The notes beneath the pieces were generated by a model, which was not told the origin of the DNA, ran no database searches, and was given only the letters and a program-made list of their open reading frames with translations. Shown piece by piece: positions 55,977-64,000 of a stretch of 64,000 nucleotides of DNA (the first letter of the stretch is position 1; every line of letters starts with the position of its first letter). The stretch spans positions 2,678,501 through 2,742,500 of the forward strand of contig NC_016622.1 in the NCBI RefSeq assembly GCF_000283655.1. Reading direction: 5' to 3'. This DNA is from Azospirillum lipoferum 4B. Lineage in GTDB: Bacteria > Pseudomonadota > Alphaproteobacteria > Azospirillales > Azospirillaceae. Made by a program: the position numbers and the translations under genes.

Positions 55977-56882
55977 ATGAATCCACCACCACCCAGCTGG
56001 GACCTCTACCGCAGTTTCCTTGCAGTGATCCGTCAAGGGTCGCTGTCTGCGGCGGCGCGCGCCCTGGGGTTGACGCAACCCACCCTCGCCCGCCATGTCG
56101 CGGCGCTGGAGGAGGCGGTCGGCGGCTCGCTGTTCGTGCGCTCTCCACGCGGGCTCGATCCGACCGACGCGGCCCTGGCCTTGCGTCCGCAGGCAGAGGC
56201 ATTGGACGCGGCGGCGGCCAGCCTGTGGCGCACGGCGTCAGGATGGGGAGCGGAGGTGCGCGGCACGGTGCGGGTCACCGCCAGCGAGGTGGTGGGCGCC
56301 CGCATCCTGCCGGCGATCCTGGCCGGCCTTCGGAGCCGCCACCCGACGCTGGAGGTCGAGCTGGTGCTGTCCAACGGCATCGACAATCTGCTGCAACGCG
56401 ATGCCGATGTCGCCGTGCGCATGGTGGAGCCGGACCAGCAAGCGCTTCTGGTGCGGCGGGTCGGCAGCATCGCTCTGGGTCTGCACGCCCACCGCCGCTA
56501 CCTGGAGCGCCACGGCACCCCACACAGCCTGGAGGAACTCGACGGCCACAGCCTGATCGGCTTCGACCGGGAGACACCGGACATCCGCGCCATGATACAG
56601 CGTGTGCCGGGCCTCACCCTGCCCCGCTTCGCTCTGCGCACCGACAGCCATCTGGCCCAGCTGGCGGCCATCGAGGCCGGGTTCGGCATCGGCATCTGCC
56701 AAGTCCCACTGGCGCGGCGGAACCCCGATCTGGTCCGGCTGCTGGCCGGCCGCTTCGAGTTGCCGATGGGGGTGTGGATCGCGATGCACGAGGATCTGCG
56801 CTCCACCCCCCGCTGCCGTGCCGTCTTCGACGGGTTGGCGGCGGGCTTGGTGGATCATCTGTCAGCGAATCACGTGACGTAG
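55977..56882 (+). CDS. LysR family transcriptional regulator
   Basis: A 301-residue LTTR. The winged HTH is at residues 8-65 (LYRSFLAVIRQGSLSAAARA, then LGLTQPTLARHVAALEEAVG), followed by the effector-binding PBP2 domain (GTVRVTASEVVGARILPAIL; GIGICQVPLARRN). It is divergent from the SDR gene and presumably controls it. The 100-base gap holds GTTGAACGG...GTCGAAC, a possible LTTR site, but the T-N11-A box is not clean. Its effector is unknown. Confidence 0.93.
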   Translation: MNPPPPSWDLYRSFLAVIRQGSLSAAARALGLTQPTLARHVAALEEAVGGSLFVRSPRGLDPTDAALALRPQAEALDAAAASLWRTASGWGAEVRGTVRVTASEVVGARILPAILAGLRSRHPTLEVELVLSNGIDNLLQRDADVAVRMVEPDQQALLVRRVGSIALGLHAHRRYLERHGTPHSLEELDGHSLIGFDRETPDIRAMIQRVPGLTLPRFALRTDSHLAQLAAIEAGFGIGICQVPLARRNPDLVRLLAGRFELPMGVWIAMHEDLRSTPRCRAVFDGLAAGLVDHLSANHVT

Positions 56883-56884
56883 CA

Positions 56885-60829
<3,945 letters not shown>

Positions 60830-60851
60830 TTACATCGCGATTTGGGTAATA

Positions 60852-62014
60852 CCAGCGGCTTTAGACATTGACCGCTGCCCACGAGCGTGAGGCGATTGAG
60901 CGAATGATTTCGGGTGCCTGGGCGAGAGCGTTCCACGCCTCGCAGCAGGCCTCGACGATGGCGGCATAGGAATCGAAGACGCGATGGCTGAGGTGGTTCT
61001 GTCGCAGGAACTGCCAGATGTTTTCGACCGGATTGAGTTCCGGGCAATAGGGCGGGAGATGCAGAAGGCTGATGTTTTCGGGCACGACCAGCTTGTCGCC
61101 CGGCTGGTGCCAGCCTGCGCCGTCGAGGATGAGCACCGCATGGTGGCCGTCGCTCACTTGGCCGCTGATCTCGGCCATGTGCAGGGTCATTGCCGCGGCG
61201 TTGGCCTTGGGCAGGACCAAGGCCGCGGCGGCGCCACGGCTCGGGCAGACGGCGCCGAACAGGTAGGCCCAGCTATGGCGCTGGTCGCGGGGCGCGCGTG
61301 GCCGGCTGCCCTTGGCGGCCCACACCCGGGTCAGGGTCCCTTGCTGGCCGACCCGGGCTTCGTCCTGCCACCAGAGCTCCAGCGGCTTGCCGCGGGCGGT
61401 GTCGGGGAGGGCGCCGGCAACCAGAGCGGCAAAGTTTTTTTGTGAGCCTCGAGCGCCTCGCCATCCTGCTGAGGATGCTGGGGGCGCACCGACAGGCGAC
61501 GGAACCCCAGACGGCGCAACAGCCCGCCAACGCTGCGCTCGGCCAGCACCACGCCGAACCGGCGCTCGATCTTGCGGGCCAGATCGCACCGCCGCCACCG
61601 AACCACGCCATCCTCGGCGAGGTCCGGACCGGAGCGGACCCAGGACGCCACCTCCGCTTCCTGCTCCGCCGACAGCTTCGGCTTGGCTCCCGGTGCCTTA
61701 CGATCCCGCAGCCCCGCCACGCCTTGGGCGTTGTAGCGGTGAACCCAATCCCGCAACGTTTGCCGATCCATCCCGCAAGACCGCGCGGCGTCCTCGCGAG
61801 ATCGCCCCTCCAAAACCAGAGCTAGGGCGAGAAGGCGCCGCGCTACATCCGGATCGCCAAAACGCACCGCCCGCTGGCGCAACTCCGCTGAACTCAGCTC
61901 CAGCCGCGTGATCGCAATCGCCGCCATACCCGCCTCCTTCCGAGAGCTGGCAGCGAATCACAGGGCGGACCAAAAGGGAATCCACCGTGACGAGTCACAC
62001 TTCAAAGCCGCTGG
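60852..62014 (-). mobile_element. IS630-family insertion sequence
   Basis: An 1163-base element with terminal inverted repeats CCAGCGGCTTT (perfect over 11 bases, 13 including the target TA) and TA duplications at 60850-60851 and 62015-62016, as expected of IS630/Tc1-type elements. It carries one transposase split over two frames. It lies 52 bases downstream of the PatZ-like gene and breaks no recognised coding region. Confidence 0.92.
60861..61927 (-). CDS. IS630 family transposase, two frames joined at an A7 run
   Basis: The first frame (61927 to about 61435) encodes an HTH domain (FGDPDVARRLLALALVLEGR, DRQTLRDWVHRYNAQGVAGL) and a winged part (VSVGGLLRRLGFRRLSVR-like). The second (about 61440 to 60861) carries the DDE catalytic domain: ELWWQDEARVGQQ (first Asp), AVLILDGAGWHQ (second Asp) and PPYCPELNPVENIWQ (Glu). 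The frames overlap at a run of seven A on the coding strand (61441-61435). A -1 shift there joins AHKK to the NFAALV frame to give about 355 residues, normal for IS630. Programmed frameshifting is plausible; a decay mutation is the alternative. The stop codon lies inside the terminal repeat. Confidence 0.88.
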
Positions 62015-62027
62015 TATAAGTTGGCAC

Positions 62028-62073
62028 GGCTGGAATTCCCGATCCCGAAGGTCCGTGATCGGGAATTCCAGCC
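62028..62073. terminator. Strong hairpin beyond the IS right end
   Basis: Perfect 17-bp arms GGCTGGAATTCCCGATC / GATCGGGAATTCCAGCC with a 12-base loop. If the IS were absent it would stand about 65 bases after the PatZ-like stop codon, so it may be that gene's original terminator. It also stands 55 bases after the stop of the gene at 62128 on the other strand. No T-run. Confidence 0.5.
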
Positions 62074-62127
62074 ATCCGAGGCGCCGCTATATTTCCCGCC
62101 GGCATAACGCCCCATCATCGACAACAG

Positions 62128-62544
62128 TCACTCATCTCGCAATGACATAGCCAGCCTCTCCACCTCTCCACAAAGACTCATGTGGTCACAGCAAGCATTA
62201 TCGACTTCGTCTTGAACTCCGGTTCCAGTCATCAGAAAAAGAGATCCAAGTATAATAGAGAAATTGACAGCGCCCATATCAGGATCCAATACAATCCTTC
62301 TCATTTTACCCACACCAATATGGGAAATGTTATTCTCGGCCTCCAAAAACAACTTTTTTATAAATGGATAGAGTTCAATATACTTCTCGATTATTTCTTC
62401 ACTCAGCGTAGATTCGTTATGGGTTATTGCTGGGATAAAAATTTTGTCCCTATAGAACAGAACGGCGAAATGCGGAAAGAAGTCACCTTCCTCGAATTTC
62501 CTCTCGAGGAGATTCCTGAACTTTTGCTTGTGAATTTCCAGCAT
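62128..62544 (-). CDS. Hypothetical protein, low GC
   Basis: A 138-residue protein without a family I can name. It is charged and helical at the start (LEIHKQKFRNLLERKFEEGD), then carries FFPHFAVLFYRDKIFIPAI, a probable helix STLSEEIIEKYIELYPFIKK, and VNFSIILGSLFLMTGTG, a hydrophobic stretch. Two adjacent Cys and a His (ACCDHMSLC) lie near the C-terminus. Base composition is far lower in GC than the window. ATG 62544 has TTGGAG eight bases upstream; ATG 62586 would add 14 residues. It lies 54 bases downstream of the antiporter gene on the same strand. Confidence 0.65.
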   Translation of the reverse strand: MLEIHKQKFRNLLERKFEEGDFFPHFAVLFYRDKIFIPAITHNESTLSEEIIEKYIELYPFIKKLFLEAENNISHIGVGKMRRIVLDPDMGAVNFSIILGSLFLMTGTGVQDEVDNACCDHMSLCGEVERLAMSLRDE

Positions 62545-62598
62545 TTCCGCAACTCCAAGACGTATAGCGGGACTAGCGGCGCTCATATAACATATTCA

Positions 62599-63639
62599 TC
62601 ATATTTTCTCAATCTTTGAGCCTATGTTGAACCTTCCTTTCCACTCTTTGTTTGTCACCGTATGGAGGATGTTCACCGAGAAAATTGCCGGTACGGCAAC
62701 AGAAATTATCTCTGGATGAAATCTTTCGAACAGCAATGCCAGGAGGATTGCCGTCATTCCATTCTGCTGTGCCAGAGCGATATAAATCCGGTCGGCCTTG
62801 TCCAAACCGGCGGACATTGGAAGCGACACGATCAAATGAGCCAGGAACACGCCGATACCGATGCCAATGCCGAGCCAGACCATCGATACATCGGTGAATA
62901 AGAGACCAATCAACAGCGCTGACATGAACAGTGCCATTTTCGTCGCAAAGGCAAGATATCGGTCAATCGCCGGTCTGAGAAAAAGGCCAAGAACCGCAGG
63001 TGCCAGCATGAACTGGAAATATGCTGCCGAAAAAAGCACCGACACCAAAAAAACAGGGCTGTATTTTTCAATGTACCGAAAACTCGAACAGATCCATATG
63101 AACACAACGCCCAAAACAATTATCGATAAATTTCCAATTACCTCTAATATAATCCCGTAATATGAAATATTATCATTGGCCCCTAAATACCGATACAGAA
63201 TGAAAGCAATGATGATCGTCACAGGATCATCGAATGAACACCAAACGCGTATGATGTTCTGCGCCCGTGCCGAGATAACGATGGAGCGGCCCACTCGTCC
63301 CGATGACAGGGCCGCCGCCACCGAAACCGGATCAATCTGCGCCAGCGATATCCCCAGGACGAGGGCGAGAACAGGATCCCCGGACAGAAATTGGACAGCC
63401 GCGGCGATCAGCACGGCTTTGGCGGCGACGCCAACGGTGATCGCCAGGAGGATACGCCCCAGATCGGTGCGCAGGACACTGCGGTCGATGCCATGCACGC
63501 TTCCATACAGGCCGACGGCAAGGAGACTGTAGACCAGGAACTCATACCAGGCGCCGGACGGATCGATCCCGATACCTGTCGACACCTGCAACAGCAGGCC
63601 GGACACGGCCGCCAGGCCGAACAGTGCGAACTGGCTCAC
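62599..63639 (-). CDS. Cation:proton antiporter family membrane protein
   Basis: A 346-residue polytopic protein with about ten to twelve hydrophobic helices. The block LALVLGISLAQIDPVSVAAAL with the ALSSGRVG follow-on matches the CPA1 (NhaP-like) transport-site region, where the Asp of the ND/SDPV-type motif is present, and SSFDDPVTI-like CSFDDPVTIIIAF holds a second acidic pair. Cation preference is unknown. The start is GTG 63639, preceded by GGAGG at eight bases; an upstream ATG at 63699 lacks a site. Codon use is less GC-rich than the core genes. Truncated relative to many CPA1 members (400-550). Confidence 0.8.
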   Translation of the reverse strand: MSQFALFGLAAVSGLLLQVSTGIGIDPSGAWYEFLVYSLLAVGLYGSVHGIDRSVLRTDLGRILLAITVGVAAKAVLIAAAVQFLSGDPVLALVLGISLAQIDPVSVAAALSSGRVGRSIVISARAQNIIRVWCSFDDPVTIIIAFILYRYLGANDNISYYGIILEVIGNLSIIVLGVVFIWICSSFRYIEKYSPVFLVSVLFSAAYFQFMLAPAVLGLFLRPAIDRYLAFATKMALFMSALLIGLLFTDVSMVWLGIGIGIGVFLAHLIVSLPMSAGLDKADRIYIALAQQNGMTAILLALLFERFHPEIISVAVPAIFSVNILHTVTNKEWKGRFNIGSKIEKI

Positions 63640-63710
63640 TCTTCCCCTCCACTCAGCCGAACGGGAAGAGGACGATGCAAGGCATCGCCCCCAAGGCATC
63701 GCCCCCGTCC

Positions 63711-63998
63711 TTATTTCCCCCGCTGATCCGCTTCCGCATCCTTGCGGGATTGAGGGTCGGTTATGGAAATCTTGGTTCTTTCCAACGCGATTCCGGCGTT
63801 GACCGGCCGGTCGGCCAACCGGACAACAGTCCCGTCCCCGGCCGGCAATTTGATCTTCTCGCCATCGGACAGTTCCAGAATCACAAGATAGCCTGGACGC
63901 GCCAGGGTCACGGCACCGGTGAGGACCTGCCGTCCCTCCTCATCGAGATTGAGGGCAAGCCAGCCGCTGCGGACCAGATCGTCGTCGCCGAACCGCAT
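63711..63998 (-). CDS. Hypothetical protein, possibly cut by the window edge
   Basis: At least 95 residues, unrecognised. The reading frame begins at an ATG two bases from the window end (MRFGDDDLVRSGWLALNLDE), so the true start may lie outside. It has beta-like segments (VTLARPGYLVILELSDGEKIKLPAGDG, shortened) and a charged tail (SRKDAEADQRGK), with no membrane segment. It lies upstream of the antiporter on the same strand with a 71-base gap and may be transcribed with it. Confidence 0.5.
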   Translation of the reverse strand: MRFGDDDLVRSGWLALNLDEEGRQVLTGAVTLARPGYLVILELSDGEKIKLPAGDGTVVRLADRPVNAGIALERTKISITDPQSRKDAEADQRGK

Positions 63999-64000
63999 CA

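Noticed and set aside
60861-61927. Calling the transposase a plain pseudogene
   Set aside because: Both halves are intact and the break falls exactly on an A7 run in the -1 direction, so programmed frameshifting is at least as likely.
62021-62045. TGGCACGG resembling a sigma-54 -24 element
   Set aside because: No GC at the -12 position with proper spacing; the sequence is one arm of the 17-bp hairpin.

Overview
This 64 kb window is a high-GC, gene-dense chromosomal segment from an alphaproteobacterium, most likely Azospirillum or a close relative in the Rhodospirillales/Azospirillaceae. That assignment is an inference. It rests on the gene order lysC - ptsP - prfA - prmC - DUF4167 - clpB, the ptsN - hpf - rpoN - lptB - lptA - lptC - kdsD - rnd block, a gltD-gltB pair of Azospirillum type, a DUF4167 gene next to prmC, and uniformly GC-rich codon use. 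Almost everything is core chromosome. The exceptions are a small low-GC toxin-antitoxin insert, one IS630-family insertion sequence and a low-GC tail.

Layout. 1-13 kb (mostly minus strand): class III aminotransferase, ClpB with a candidate sigma-32 promoter, a Nudix hydrolase and a MOSC protein on the plus strand, DUF4167, PrmC, a DUF559 nuclease-fold gene wedged between prmC and prfA and bracketed by REP-like repeats, RF1, glutamyl-tRNA reductase, IspG and a RodZ-like HTH membrane protein. 13-19 kb: PtsP (enzyme I-Ntr), a nitronate monooxygenase-like flavoprotein and aspartokinase, divergent from UbiG. 19-21 kb: an MqsR/MqsA toxin-antitoxin pair and a Uma2-family protein. 20.7-28 kb: PtsN, HPF, sigma-54, LptB/LptA/LptC, KdsD, RNase D and tRNA-Leu(CAG). 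28-33 kb: an NDUFA9-like protein, two transporters, two small unknown genes behind a good sigma-70-type promoter, and UppP. 33.7-40 kb: glutamate synthase gltD and gltB, separated by an inverted pair of the same REP-like repeat. 40-50 kb: a Tat-exported tyrosinase, GST, M17 aminopeptidase, an isolated fliG, a CRP-domain histidine kinase, LMW tyrosine phosphatase, a CobB-type sirtuin, a uracil-DNA glycosylase-family protein, a small zincin and PCD. 50-61 kb: a chemoreceptor, a YejA-like binding protein, pyrophosphatase, an SDR/LysR divergent pair, L-lactate dehydrogenase and a PatZ-like acetyltransferase. 60.8-64 kb: an IS630-family element whose transposase is split at an A7 slippery run, a strong hairpin, then a low-GC unknown gene and a cation/proton antiporter, and a partial unknown gene at the right edge.

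Functional themes. PtsP, PtsN, sigma-54 and GOGAT together cover much of nitrogen-status control and ammonium assimilation. The Lpt/KdsD/UppP set serves envelope building. PatZ and the sirtuin are the writer and eraser of reversible lysine acylation. The most interesting unexplained material is (i) the REP-like repeat family and its association with the DUF559 gene, (ii) a pair of GGAACA-rich dyads in the GST/aminopeptidase divergent gap, (iii) a long dyad upstream of the aminotransferase, (iv) a 17-bp tandem repeat upstream of ispG, and (v) the MqsRA operator and nearby direct repeats.
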